Shown: one piece after another, positions 56,324-64,000 of the stretch
Layout: every line of letters begins with the position of its first letter
Position numbering within the stretch: position 1 is the first letter of the stretch
NCBI RefSeq assembly: GCF_016765615.1
Contig: NZ_JAESWA010000027.1
Coordinates: forward strand, 169,929 to 233,928
DNA length: 64,000 bases
Origin: Clostridium paridis
GTDB lineage: Bacteria; Bacillota; Clostridia; Clostridiales; Clostridiaceae
Direction of reading: 5' to 3'
The notes under the pieces: model-generated
Seen by the model: only the letters and a program-made list of their open reading frames with translations
The model's database searches: none
Told to the model about the DNA's origin: nothing
Program-made: the position numbers and the translations under genes

Positions 56324-57016
56324 TTACATCTTCTTTAGCATTTTTTCTAAAATAGTTGTAGAATTTCTTACTCCTATTGGTGTGAACTTTTCAAAATCCA
56401 TATGGGCACCATTATTAGCATTATCAGAGATTGAACGAATTACTACAAATGGTATGTTATTTAAGTAACATGTATGAGCAATACTTCCACCTTCCATTTC
56501 GCAAGCAAAAGCTTCAAACTCACTTGATAACCATTGAATTTTATCAATGCTAGCTACGAATTGATCACCTGTTACGATTCTACCTTTAAAACTTTTTATG
56601 TCAGATGTCTCATTGCATGCTTCTTCTGCTAAAGTAACAAGTTCTTCATCACATTTAAAATCAAAAGTATCTAATCTTGGTATTTGGCCATGAGGATCTC
56701 CAAATGCAGTAGTATCCATATCATGTTCTACAAGGTTGTTGGCGATAACTACATCTCCAGGATAAATATCTTTTCCAATTCCTCCTGCTACACCTACATT
56801 AATAACTTTATCAACTTTATATTCACTTGCTAATATCTGAGCACATACAGCAGCATTAACTTTACCAACTCCACAAACTACAGCTATTACTTCTTTTCCC
56901 CATAGATTTCCTTTGTGGAATGTCATCTTAGCTTTATCCTCTTTTGAAGTAACATCCATATCTTCTAAAAGCAGTGCTAATTCTTCTGACATTGCAGCTA
57001 TTATTCCAATTATCAT
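56324..57016 (-). CDS. mtnN: 5'-methylthioadenosine/S-adenosylhomocysteine nucleosidase
   Basis: 230 residues. MIIGIIAAMSEELALLLE, VGKVNAAVCAQILAS, NVGVAGGI, FEAFACEMEGGSIAHTC (substrate Met/Glu) and VVIRSISDNAN (catalytic Asp) are the defining motifs. It splits adenine from MTA and SAH, feeding the methionine cycle and making S-ribosylhomocysteine. ATG follows TAGGAGGATT. Monocistronic between terminator and a repeat-bearing gap. Confidence 0.95.
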   Translation of the reverse strand: MIIGIIAAMSEELALLLEDMDVTSKEDKAKMTFHKGNLWGKEVIAVVCGVGKVNAAVCAQILASEYKVDKVINVGVAGGIGKDIYPGDVVIANNLVEHDMDTTAFGDPHGQIPRLDTFDFKCDEELVTLAEEACNETSDIKSFKGRIVTGDQFVASIDKIQWLSSEFEAFACEMEGGSIAHTCYLNNIPFVVIRSISDNANNGAHMDFEKFTPIGVRNSTTILEKMLKKM

Positions 57017-57355
57017 ATTGAATCCTCCTAAAATATTAATTCCTTAAAACATTATACATTAACACATAACTAGAATGCATCAAAAATGTTTTATTATGTT
57101 AATTAACTTTCTCCCATAGAAACTTATAGGATTTTAAGTTCAACCAATAATTTATTTATGTAAGAATAAATTAAGTTTCCTACAAAAAACTATATTCTAA
57201 AATTGAAAATAAAACCCTATTGTTTTATTCAAGGATATAATCTAAAATGATATAAGAATATTTATATTTAACGAAGAGATAAAAATTATTACATATTAAA
57301 TAACACGAAATGATTAATAATTTTAAAATGCTTTATACAAAGGAGAGAATGTAAT
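57017..57355. other. 339-base intergenic region between mtnN and tcdA
   Basis: No gene. It contains one copy of the terminal-inverted-repeat element (57125-57194) and presumably both divergent promoters; the rest is AT-rich without clear structure. Confidence 0.5.
57125..57194. repeat. Terminal-inverted-repeat element, copy 2 (70 bp)
   Basis: Starts TATAGGATTTTAAGTTCAAC and ends AAGTTTCCTAC...CTATA. Shares the arms of copy 1 but lacks its central ~30 bases. Confidence 0.55.
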
Positions 57356-58111
57356 ATGTTACAGCATTCATTATCTAGAACAGAGCTTTTAATAGGAAAA
57401 GATGGTTTAGATAAATTAAAAAATTCAAAAGTTGTGGTTTTTGGTATAGGTGGAGTAGGAAGCTTTACTGTAGAGGCACTTGCAAGATCTGGAGTAGGGA
57501 CTTTAGTTCTAATCGATGATGATACAATTTGTTTAACTAATTTAAATAGACAGGTACATGCAACTTATAGCACAATAAGTAAGTCAAAGGTTGAAGTTAT
57601 GAAGGAAAGGGTATTATCAATAAATAGACAATGTAATGTTATTACCCATGAAACCTTTGTAACTCCAGAAAATCTTTCTGATTTTATTTCAGAAGATACG
57701 GATTATGTAGTTGACGCTATAGATACTGTATCAGCTAAAATTGCTTTAGCAGTTTATTGCGAAAATAATAATATAAGAATAATGAGTTCAATGGGGACAG
57801 GAAACAAGCTTGACCCAACGCAATTCAAGGTAACAGATATATACAAAACAAAAATATGTCCTTTAGCTAAGGTTATGAGATATGAGTTAAGAAAAAGAGG
57901 GGTAAAATCTCTTAAGGTTGTATATTCTGAAGAAATACCTATGAAACCTAAAGATGAGGATGTTGTAACTTGCAAAACAGGTTGCGTATGTACAGGAGGA
58001 ACTAAAAAGTGTACTATTAGACGTCAAATACCTGGAAGTATAAGCTTTGTTCCACCAGTTGCAGGTATGATTATAGCATCTCAAGTGGTTAGAGATTTAA
58101 CTGGACTTTAA
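57356..58111 (+). CDS. tcdA: tRNA threonylcarbamoyladenosine dehydratase
   Basis: 251-residue E1-like enzyme that cyclises t6A37 to ct6A in ANN-decoding tRNAs. FGIGGVGSFTVEALARSGVG is the ATP-binding motif, DDDTICLTNLNRQ the Asp/Arg adenylation residues, and CKTGCVCTGGTKKC contains Cys clusters. The length and SRTELLIGKDGLDKL start match TcdA (CsdL/YgdL). ATG follows AAAGGAGAG. Confidence 0.92.
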   Translation: MLQHSLSRTELLIGKDGLDKLKNSKVVVFGIGGVGSFTVEALARSGVGTLVLIDDDTICLTNLNRQVHATYSTISKSKVEVMKERVLSINRQCNVITHETFVTPENLSDFISEDTDYVVDAIDTVSAKIALAVYCENNNIRIMSSMGTGNKLDPTQFKVTDIYKTKICPLAKVMRYELRKRGVKSLKVVYSEEIPMKPKDEDVVTCKTGCVCTGGTKKCTIRRQIPGSISFVPPVAGMIIASQVVRDLTGL

Positions 58112-58123
58112 AATAAGTGAATT

Positions 58124-58150
58124 AAAAAAAGAGCCTAAGGCTCTTTTTTT
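58124..58150. terminator. Bidirectional terminator between tcdA and DUF4230 gene
   Basis: AAAAAAAGAGCC-TAA-GGCTCTTTTTTT. Confidence 0.92.
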
Positions 58151-58808
58151 ATTGATAATTTATAACAATTTCTGTTTTACTATTAGGAAGTAATGGAGAT
58201 AAAATATTTTTTACCGCTTCTTGAGATTTGCTTTCTGCCATAGCATATAAATCATCCTGAAGCATTTTTTCTTTCATCTTATCTTTAACCTCTTTACAAA
58301 TGGTTGAATTTTCTTCAGGGGAGAGTTTAATCTCGCCAAATCTAAGTAAACCATTTGTTGTGGTCTCATAAAGTGTTTTATCTTCGTACAGCGCAATGTC
58401 TTCGATTTGAGGTTTGGGTAATGTAATATTAATGAGATTTGATGAATTATTTATTATAATATTATTTTTGTCTATAGAAGCAAAATCTATAGAATAACTT
58501 CCTTTGCCATAAAAAACTATCTCTTTTACCTTTTTAAAAACTTCCCAGTCTCCCCAGCTATCATCTATTAAAATACGTTCCTCTAAATCTGTTTCTAATG
58601 GAATAATTTTTTGAGTTTCATGTATTTTGTCAACAATACTCTCTTGAGAAATAAACTTGGTAGTATTTGATGAATCTAAGGGCTTTAATTGTTTTGACTG
58701 CTGTTTTTGCGGTTTTATAAATATTCTATAAGAGGCGTAAAACCCTAAAGAAACAAACAAAATAGCAAGTATAGACATAGAAAACACTTTTCTTTTTAAC
58801 TTCCTCAT
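58149..58808 (-). CDS. DUF4230-family membrane-anchored protein
   Basis: 219 residues: one N-terminal membrane helix (~8-30), then a domain with FYGKGSYSIDFASIDKNNI, LINITLPKPQIEDIAL and a helical C-terminus MAESKSQEAVKNILSPLL, the layout of DUF4230 proteins. Function unknown. No strong ribosome site is visible beyond GGGGGTATTTG. It lies 36 bases downstream of the methyltransferase gene and may be co-transcribed. Confidence 0.8.
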   Translation of the reverse strand: MRKLKRKVFSMSILAILFVSLGFYASYRIFIKPQKQQSKQLKPLDSSNTTKFISQESIVDKIHETQKIIPLETDLEERILIDDSWGDWEVFKKVKEIVFYGKGSYSIDFASIDKNNIIINNSSNLINITLPKPQIEDIALYEDKTLYETTTNGLLRFGEIKLSPEENSTICKEVKDKMKEKMLQDDLYAMAESKSQEAVKNILSPLLPNSKTEIVINYQ

Positions 58809-58844
58809 AATTCTTCAAATACCCCCAATATTAAATGAAGTTTA

Positions 58845-60047
58845 TTAGTTAGATAACCAGCCCTCATTTATAAATTGATATAGAGCTGGATAAACATTTA
58901 ATGCACCCATTAAGCTCATGTATTCATCCATAAGCTCATATCTTTCATCGGAGGTTTTTATTGCTCTAATCATTAGGTTTTTTGGAGTTTCTAATGGTGA
59001 AATATATTCAACGACTGAAACATTGTATCCTTTAGCTTCAAGAAGCATACTTCTCATACCATCTGTAAGCACATCAGCCATTCTAGCTTTTAATATGCCG
59101 TGTTTGATGATTCCATTAAAAGGCTCGTAACTGTATTGTGATAGCATTTCTCTATGACAACAAGGAACTGCAATAATACAATCAGCATCAACTTTAATAC
59201 CTAAAGCTAAGGCCATATCCGTTGCTGTATCACATGCGTGAAGAGAAATAACTACATGTATTTTTCTTTTTGGAATATAATTTTTTATATCTATTGCATG
59301 GAATTCCATATTTCTATATCCTAAGTTAGATGCCATTTTTTTAGAGGAATTAATTACACCTTCAGATATATCTAAGCCAATAAAGTGACATTTTCTTTTC
59401 TTAACTTCTGTTAGGTAATAGTTTAGTACAAAAGTAAGATAAGATTTTCCACAACCACAATCTAATATAGTTATGACTTCATTTCTTGGAAGGGAATCAA
59501 GGGCTCCCTCTAGTAATTCTACATAACGGTCTATTTGATTATATTTTCTAATTTTATTATTTATGACTTTTCCTTCTTTGCTCATTATTCCAATTTCTTT
59601 TAAAAGAGCATCTGCTTTTCCAACTTTTATATAATAATCTCTGTTTAGAAGAGTTGAAGTTTCATTTAGGTGAGGTGCAGAAGTGTTATTTTTAGCAGTA
59701 ACTAATTCATCCTCTTCCTTAACCTCTTTGTTCTGCATTTTAACATTCTTATTATCAGCTGTTATTAATATATCTGTCCCTCTTTCTCTATATAATATTG
59801 AAACTTCATCGTAGCTTTCACTATCAGAACAAATTCTTTCGAATAGAGAATTTATAGGATAAACTTTTGTTTCTCCATTAAAGTTATATGATATATTGCC
59901 ATCTAAGTAATCACCTACTCCTTTAAAGGTTTTAAGGCCTGCTTTGTTAGAAACATAAATTCCTTTAAATATAGAGGCATTATCACTAAATCTACTTTCT
60001 AGTCCTATTAAAAATAGTTTTATTTTGCCTATGTTTTGCTTATTCAT
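58845..60047 (-). CDS. Class I SAM-dependent methyltransferase
   Basis: 400 residues. The C-terminal half (~185-390) is a Rossmann methyltransferase with SAM motif I ITILDCGCGKSYLTF, acidic FIGLDISEGV, and VVISLHACDTATDMAL then VPCCHREM, the pattern of the Methyltransf_32-like family. The N-terminal ~130 residues form a separate domain without recognised motif. Similar two-part clostridial proteins are annotated only as methyltransferases. The DNA/RNA target is unknown. Start ATG is preceded by AAAGG. Confidence 0.85.
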   Translation of the reverse strand: MNKQNIGKIKLFLIGLESRFSDNASIFKGIYVSNKAGLKTFKGVGDYLDGNISYNFNGETKVYPINSLFERICSDSESYDEVSILYRERGTDILITADNKNVKMQNKEVKEEDELVTAKNNTSAPHLNETSTLLNRDYYIKVGKADALLKEIGIMSKEGKVINNKIRKYNQIDRYVELLEGALDSLPRNEVITILDCGCGKSYLTFVLNYYLTEVKKRKCHFIGLDISEGVINSSKKMASNLGYRNMEFHAIDIKNYIPKRKIHVVISLHACDTATDMALALGIKVDADCIIAVPCCHREMLSQYSYEPFNGIIKHGILKARMADVLTDGMRSMLLEAKGYNVSVVEYISPLETPKNLMIRAIKTSDERYELMDEYMSLMGALNVYPALYQFINEGWLSN

Positions 60048-60160
60048 AAAATCACTAACCTTTCTAAAGAGTTTTAATTATGAATTTTATCTTAAAACTC
60101 TAAAACATCTACCAATAATATTAGAATTAACCTTACATAATATCAATATATATTTTTATT

Positions 60161-60400
60161 CTTTAAGATTTTATAATATTTTAAGGTTTTGGATAACATT
60201 ATAAGTTTGAATTATAATATAAGAATTTACTATAGGGTTTTAAGTTCAACTAAATTAAGTTTCCTATAAGAAAACCCCTATGGACTACCCTAAAGAATAA
60301 AAAATAGAATTAGTCGCCTGCCAAATTTTCCTCACATGCGTTTGGAAAGGCAGATGCGAGAAAAAAATCGACGGCTCATAATCGCCTTGACGATTTTTTT
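60161..60400 (+). repeat. Composite dispersed repeat, copy A (candidate small RNA)
   Basis: Similar throughout to 63363-63563. From left: promoter-like TTGGAT, 18 bp, TATAAT (60189-60218); TATAGGGTTTTAAGTTCAAC; a stretch TAAAGAATAAAAAATAG; a paired region TGCCAAA...TTTGGaaaggCA; and a terminator-like AAAAAATCG...CGATTTTTTT ending at 60400. Copy A has an extra ~45 bp completing a TIR element (60231-60283). The 60048-60160 part of this gap holds nothing else recognisable. Confidence 0.65.
60231..60283. repeat. Terminal-inverted-repeat element, copy 3 (53 bp)
   Basis: TATAGGGTTTTAAGTTCAAC followed directly by TAAATTAAGTTTCCTATAAG and AAAACCCCTATGG; same arms as copies 1 and 2, with almost no centre. 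Confidence 0.55.
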
Positions 60401-60476
60401 ATAAAAGACATTTCATAATATAATTTATGATATAATTAGTTTCTGAATTAATAAATTCGTTTTAGGAGATGAGACA

Positions 60477-61646
60477 TTGGATAAGGGGAAAAATAATTGG
60501 ACAGCTTTGGTTTTTATGTTTATTCTAATGATTTTAGCTGCGTTTGTTGAAAATACAAAAGGAATCTTTATACCAACATTTAAAGAACAATTTTCTGTTG
60601 GAGATACTCAAATAGGAAATATGCTTATAATAACATCAGGAGCATATATGGTTTTAACTTTTTTAGGTGGCGCACTCTGTCAAAAATTTGGACAAAAAAA
60701 TGTTTTTATTATAGGAATTATCTTATTAATTATTTCTTTAATTACATTATCTAAAGCACAAAGTTTTATTATCCTTCTATTTGGAATGGGATTAAGTAGC
60801 GCAGGATTGGCCTTGATTAGTATAGCAAGTAATACCATTCTTCCTATTATAGTAATAACAGCACAAACAATAATAATGAATTTAATGCATTTTTTCTATG
60901 GATTTGGATCAACTTTAGGACAAAGTCTATTTGGATTTCTATTATCTAAAGGGATTCAGTGGAGAAGTATATTTCTGTATATAGCTATAACATACGGAAT
61001 TATATTAATTGCTTTTGTTTTTGTTAAGATTCCAAAGCCAAAGATAGCACATGGCGAAGATAAGTTAAGTTTTAAAGATGTTATAACTAATAAACTTATT
61101 CTTGCTTATATGTTAGCGTTGGGATTCTACGTATTTGCAGAACAAGGAACGGGCAATTGGTTTGTAAATTATTTAATAAAAGCAAAAGGATTTACACAAG
61201 AAAATGCAGCACTTTATCTATCTCTATTTTTTGGAACACTTACAATAGGAAGATTACTTGGTGGTTTTGTAGTGCATAAGTTAGGATACTTTAAAGTATT
61301 GATTACTTCTTTATCTATTGGGGTTATATTATATGTTTTGGGATTAATAATTGGAGGAAAAGGAATATTGATAGTTTCTTTCGCAGGTATGTTCTTTGCA
61401 ATCACTTTTCCAACCATTGTTCTTACTGTTAGCAAAGTTTTTACACAAAGAACTGCATACATCACAGGATTAGTAGTTACAGCATCTAATTTCATGGCAA
61501 TGATATTTAACTGGATAACAGGATATATAAATGATAAAATAAATCCAGATAATGCTATTTTTATTATACCTATATGTGGAGCTTTATCTGTAATAAGCAT
61601 GTTATATATAAATAAGAATACAAAAAGTATATTAAAACACCCCTAG
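60477..61646 (+). CDS. Major facilitator superfamily transporter
   Basis: 389-residue, 12-helix secondary carrier. N-terminal AAFVENTKGIFIPTFKEQFSVGDTQIGN and the MFS A-motif-like GGALCQKFGQKNVF; second-half GRLLGGFVVHKLGYFKVL. Looks like the sugar/fucose-type (FucP-like) MFS branch, but the substrate is unclear. The start is TTG 60477, supported by AGGAGATG at 60464. A GNAT gene follows 12 bases after the stop, in the same operon. Confidence 0.88.
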   Translation: MDKGKNNWTALVFMFILMILAAFVENTKGIFIPTFKEQFSVGDTQIGNMLIITSGAYMVLTFLGGALCQKFGQKNVFIIGIILLIISLITLSKAQSFIILLFGMGLSSAGLALISIASNTILPIIVITAQTIIMNLMHFFYGFGSTLGQSLFGFLLSKGIQWRSIFLYIAITYGIILIAFVFVKIPKPKIAHGEDKLSFKDVITNKLILAYMLALGFYVFAEQGTGNWFVNYLIKAKGFTQENAALYLSLFFGTLTIGRLLGGFVVHKLGYFKVLITSLSIGVILYVLGLIIGGKGILIVSFAGMFFAITFPTIVLTVSKVFTQRTAYITGLVVTASNFMAMIFNWITGYINDKINPDNAIFIIPICGALSVISMLYINKNTKSILKHP

Positions 61647-61658
61647 GAGATGATCTTT

Positions 61659-62612
61659 ATGGTAAGCAAGGCTAAAATAACTATTGAAGCTTTAAGAAAA
61701 GGTAGTAACGAATATTTAATTAAGGATCCTTTAGAACTAAATATAGGAAAGATTATAATTCTTAATGCTGATAGTGAAAATAAGGTTTGTTACCTAAGGT
61801 TTAAGTTTTATAAGAATGAAAAAAGAGATTTATTAAAGAACGCTTTAGATGAATTACTTCAAAAAATATTTGAAGTTGAGAGGTTTTATAAATTAAATCT
61901 TTTAGTTAGTGAAGACACTCCATTAGGACCATTTTTAAACGTAGGGCTTGAACTGCAAGGAATACTAGAGGATAATCTGATAATAAATGGAGGACATAGA
62001 GGTGAACTATTATTCGGAATTAATTTCTTTGAATATAGGATTAAGGGGAGGAAAGCACCTTTAGTTTCACTGGTTGGGGAAAATATTGAGGTAAGAAGTT
62101 TAACTCCAGAAAATGCTCAAGAGATGCTTGACTATTTTATTAGAAATGAAAGATATCTACAAGCCTTTGAACCGAAGCGTGATTCTAGTTTTTATAGTTA
62201 TGAAACACAATATAATATTTTAGTTGAAGGATATAGGCAACTATTAGATGGAACGGGTGTAGATTTAGGAATATTCAAAAACAATAAGTTGATTGGAAAG
62301 ATAAGAGTTTCTAATATAGTATACGGGGTATTTAAAAGCGCTATTATAGGATATTCTATGGATGAAAGAGAACAAGGAAATGGTTATATGAAAGAAGCGG
62401 TAAGGCTTGTTATAGAGTATTCTTTTGAAGACTTAGGATTGCATAGAATTGAAGCTTCAGCAATGGTTGATAATATTAAATCACAGAGAGTTTTATTAGG
62501 GTGTGGATTTAAGGAACTTGGAATAAACGAAAAATATCTATATATTAATGGAGAATGGAAAGATCATAAAACTTTTTATACAATAAATAATTCTACGGAT
62601 GATTACTATTAG
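61659..62612 (+). CDS. GNAT acetyltransferase with extra N-terminal domain
   Basis: About 317 residues. The C-terminal ~180 residues form a RimJ/RimL-like GNAT: IEVRSLTPENAQEMLDYF, IIGYSMDEREQGNGYMKEAV (acetyl-CoA loop) and RIEASAMVDNIKSQRVLLGCGF. The N-terminal ~135 residues resemble a degenerate second acetyltransferase-like half without the CoA loop. I chose ATG 61659, nine bases after AGGAG; the ATG at 61650 abuts that site. Substrate unknown. Confidence 0.85.
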   Translation: MVSKAKITIEALRKGSNEYLIKDPLELNIGKIIILNADSENKVCYLRFKFYKNEKRDLLKNALDELLQKIFEVERFYKLNLLVSEDTPLGPFLNVGLELQGILEDNLIINGGHRGELLFGINFFEYRIKGRKAPLVSLVGENIEVRSLTPENAQEMLDYFIRNERYLQAFEPKRDSSFYSYETQYNILVEGYRQLLDGTGVDLGIFKNNKLIGKIRVSNIVYGVFKSAIIGYSMDEREQGNGYMKEAVRLVIEYSFEDLGLHRIEASAMVDNIKSQRVLLGCGFKELGINEKYLYINGEWKDHKTFYTINNSTDDYY

Positions 62613-62671
62613 TAGAAATTAATATTAGGAATAATTAGTTGACATAATTAAAATCCTATAAGGAGGAAGCC

Positions 62672-63331
62672 ATGAAGCTTTACGAAAAATTGCTTAGCAA
62701 TATAGATAGGAATGATAATTGGGATATGATTGTTATTGATGGAGTAGTAGGAGTGGGAAAAAGTACATTAATGATGCTTCTAGAAGATGAAGGATATGTA
62801 CCATTTAAGGAACCAGTTTTGGAGAATCCTATATTAGAGAAGTTTTACTATGATAGAAAGAGATATGCTTTTGCATTACAGGTATATTTTTTAAATAATA
62901 GATTTAAGTTTATAAAAGAAGCAGGGAAAATAGAAAACGCAATAATGGATAGAAGTATTTATGGAGATGCAATATTCCCTAAACTACTTAAGGAAGTAGG
63001 GGATATGAGTATAGAAGAATTCGATATATATTGTAACCTATTAGGAAATCTCTTAGAACATGTGAAACCTCCTAAGCTTATGATTTATTTGCAAATATCT
63101 GTGGATGAGGCTATAAACAGGATAAGAAGCAGAGGAAGAAGTTATGAGCAAGTGGTGGAACGAGAATATTGGGAAACTTTGAATCGTGAGTATGAAGAGT
63201 ATTTTAGCTCCTATACTATATCACCCTTACTTAAAATAAATGTAGATAAACTAGATTTTGAGAATATTCAGGAAGATAGACAATATATTATTGGTCTAAT
63301 AAAAGATAAATTAAAAGAGATCGAAGCTTAA
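62672..63331 (+). CDS. Deoxynucleoside kinase
   Basis: 219 residues. P-loop DGVVGVGKSTLM, substrate site FKEPVLENPILEKFYYDRKRYAFALQ, catalytic DRS in AIMDRSIYGD, and lid Arg-rich RIRSRGRSYEQV place it in the dNK family (deoxyguanosine/deoxyadenosine or broad specificity) for nucleoside salvage. ATG follows AAGGAGG. Terminator follows directly. Confidence 0.92.
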   Translation: MKLYEKLLSNIDRNDNWDMIVIDGVVGVGKSTLMMLLEDEGYVPFKEPVLENPILEKFYYDRKRYAFALQVYFLNNRFKFIKEAGKIENAIMDRSIYGDAIFPKLLKEVGDMSIEEFDIYCNLLGNLLEHVKPPKLMIYLQISVDEAINRIRSRGRSYEQVVEREYWETLNREYEEYFSSYTISPLLKINVDKLDFENIQEDRQYIIGLIKDKLKEIEA

Positions 63332-63361
63332 CATTCTAGCATGAGTGTTAAGCTTTTTTAC
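63324..63361 (+). terminator. Intrinsic terminator after deoxynucleoside kinase
   Basis: AAGCTTAACA/TGTTAAGCTT perfect stem with 12-nt loop, then TTTTTTA. Confidence 0.85.
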
Positions 63362-63362
63362 T

Positions 63363-63563
63363 CTTTAGGAATTTATAATGTTTTTAGGTTATGGATAAAA
63401 TTATAAGCCTCAATTATAATCTAAGGACTCATTTTAGGGTTTTAAGTTCAATTAAAGAATAAAAAATAGAATTAGCCGCTTGCCAAATTTTCCGCATATG
63501 CGTTTGGAAAGGCAGATCCAAGAAAAAAAATCGACGGCGCATAATGGCTTTAACGATTTTTTT
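63363..63563 (+). repeat. Composite dispersed repeat, copy B (candidate small RNA)
   Basis: Aligns with 60161-60400 with many substitutions. Shared blocks: TATAAT (63415-63420) with an 18-bp spaced ATGGAT, AGGGTTTTAAGTTCAA (63435), AAAGAATAAAAAATAGAATTAG, TGCCAAATTTTCC...TTTGGAAAGGCAGAT, and a terminator-like ATCGACGGC...ACGATTTTTTT. It lacks the right arm of the TIR element. Placed between the dNK terminator and the rRNA promoter. Confidence 0.65.
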
Positions 63564-63820
63564 GCTTGAATATATTGAAAATATATGAGATTAGAAGCCT
63601 AAAATGGATAATATTACTTAATATATAATACAAACATATCCTAGCGTATCAATAGGAATATTTAAAAGAAATAATGAGAAAAATGAAGGATATAGAATAT
63701 ATATCATAGATACAGGGTAAAATAGAAAAAAGAGTGGTTATTTTAGATGTTAAGATAAAACACGTTCCGGTTGGAGCAACAACATTCAACAAAAAATGAG
63801 CAAAAAATAATGTTCAAAAA
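63564..63820. other. AT-rich spacer before the rRNA promoter
   Basis: No open frame with a ribosome site beyond about ten codons. CAACATT (63780) and AATGTTG (63821) form an inverted pair around an A-rich stretch just upstream of the -35. No other structure recognised. Confidence 0.4.
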
Positions 63821-63824
63821 AATG

Positions 63825-63853
63825 TTGACAGCTCGAAAGTGGTATGATAAGAT
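63825..63853 (+). promoter_or_regulatory. rRNA operon promoter
   Basis: TTGACA (63825-63830), 17-bp spacer, TAAGAT (63848-63853) with extended TGA. A-rich sequence upstream could act as an UP element. The leader has GGTCTTTGAAAATTAAACAG, as in clostridial rRNA leaders. Confidence 0.85.
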
Positions 63854-63983
63854 AGAACTTGTCGCTGCGAGAGAGCAGAGACGAAACAAACAAACTGGTC
63901 TTTGAAAATTAAACAGAGGAAATGAAGTAAGATTTAGAAATAAACTTAAGTCAACGTAATCTTTTGAGTTAGATTAAGCTTTC

Positions 63984-64000
63984 AAATTGAGAGTTTGATC
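63984..64000 (+). rRNA. rrs: 16S ribosomal RNA, first 17 bases (continues beyond window)
   Basis: AAATTGAGAGTTTGATC is the conserved 5' end of bacterial 16S rRNA. It is preceded by the rRNA promoter and leader. The window ends here. Confidence 0.9.

Overview
This is AT-rich DNA (roughly 30% GC) from an anaerobic Firmicute, most likely Clostridium sensu stricto. The evidence is the codon usage, the strong AGGAGG ribosome sites, an rnfCDGEAB ferredoxin:NAD+ oxidoreductase operon, an asrABC anaerobic sulfite reductase operon, and a Clostridium-style rRNA leader at the right edge. It reads as an ordinary chromosomal segment. I see no phage, insertion sequence, CRISPR array or tRNA gene. The left edge cuts an amino-acid permease and the right edge stops 17 bases into a 16S rRNA gene.

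Layout. 1-13 kb: permease end, two-component system, GNAT, epimerase-like protein, a GT2/GT39 membrane glycosyltransferase pair followed by a chemoreceptor, a GH1 phospho-beta-glucosidase and an RpiR regulator. 12.6-14.8 kb: MarR regulator divergent from a MATE exporter, with two clear operators on the exporter promoter, then a 44-codon small gene. 15-25.7 kb: SH3/NlpC cell-wall hydrolase, threonine aldolase, a MacAB-like exporter, a DeoR regulator with two DegT aminotransferases, and two small exported proteins. 25.8-32.4 kb: second two-component system, Crp-like regulator, FNT channel and asrABC. 32.4-39.8 kb: LemA and TPM-domain proteins, a MutS2-like ATPase without Smr domain, an M42 peptidase, a CarD-like protein, and two Gpx-type peroxidases divergent from OhrR. 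39.9-44.2 kb: two tandem dCache chemoreceptors. 44.2-47.3 kb: TPP riboswitch and thiW-thiD-thiM-thiE salvage operon. 47.8-53.3 kb: rseC-like gene and rnfCDGEAB. 53.3-63.3 kb: mixed single genes (YkuD, DUF421, a secreted helical protein, pentapeptide repeat, mtnN, tcdA, DUF4230, methyltransferase, MFS, GNAT, dNK) with intergenic repeats. 63.4-64 kb: rRNA promoter and 16S start.

Working together. Three units form clear physiological modules. The fnt-asrABC unit reduces sulfite and probably exports hydrosulfide; it appears to be switched on by the adjacent Crp-like protein through a perfect TGTGA-N6-TCACA palindrome about 42 bp upstream of the predicted start. The thi unit salvages thiazole and HMP under TPP control. 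The rnf unit couples reduced ferredoxin oxidation to ion pumping and NADH formation. The OhrR/Gpx pair is a peroxide-defence module.

The least explained material is intergenic. A roughly 200-240 bp repeat occurs twice (60.2 and 63.4 kb), each copy with a promoter-like start and a terminator-like end, and may encode a duplicated small RNA. Short terminal-inverted-repeat elements cluster at 55-60 kb. A promoter-to-terminator stretch before the MutS2-like gene may be a leader or small RNA. All functions are read from sequence by eye; no searches or folding programs were run.
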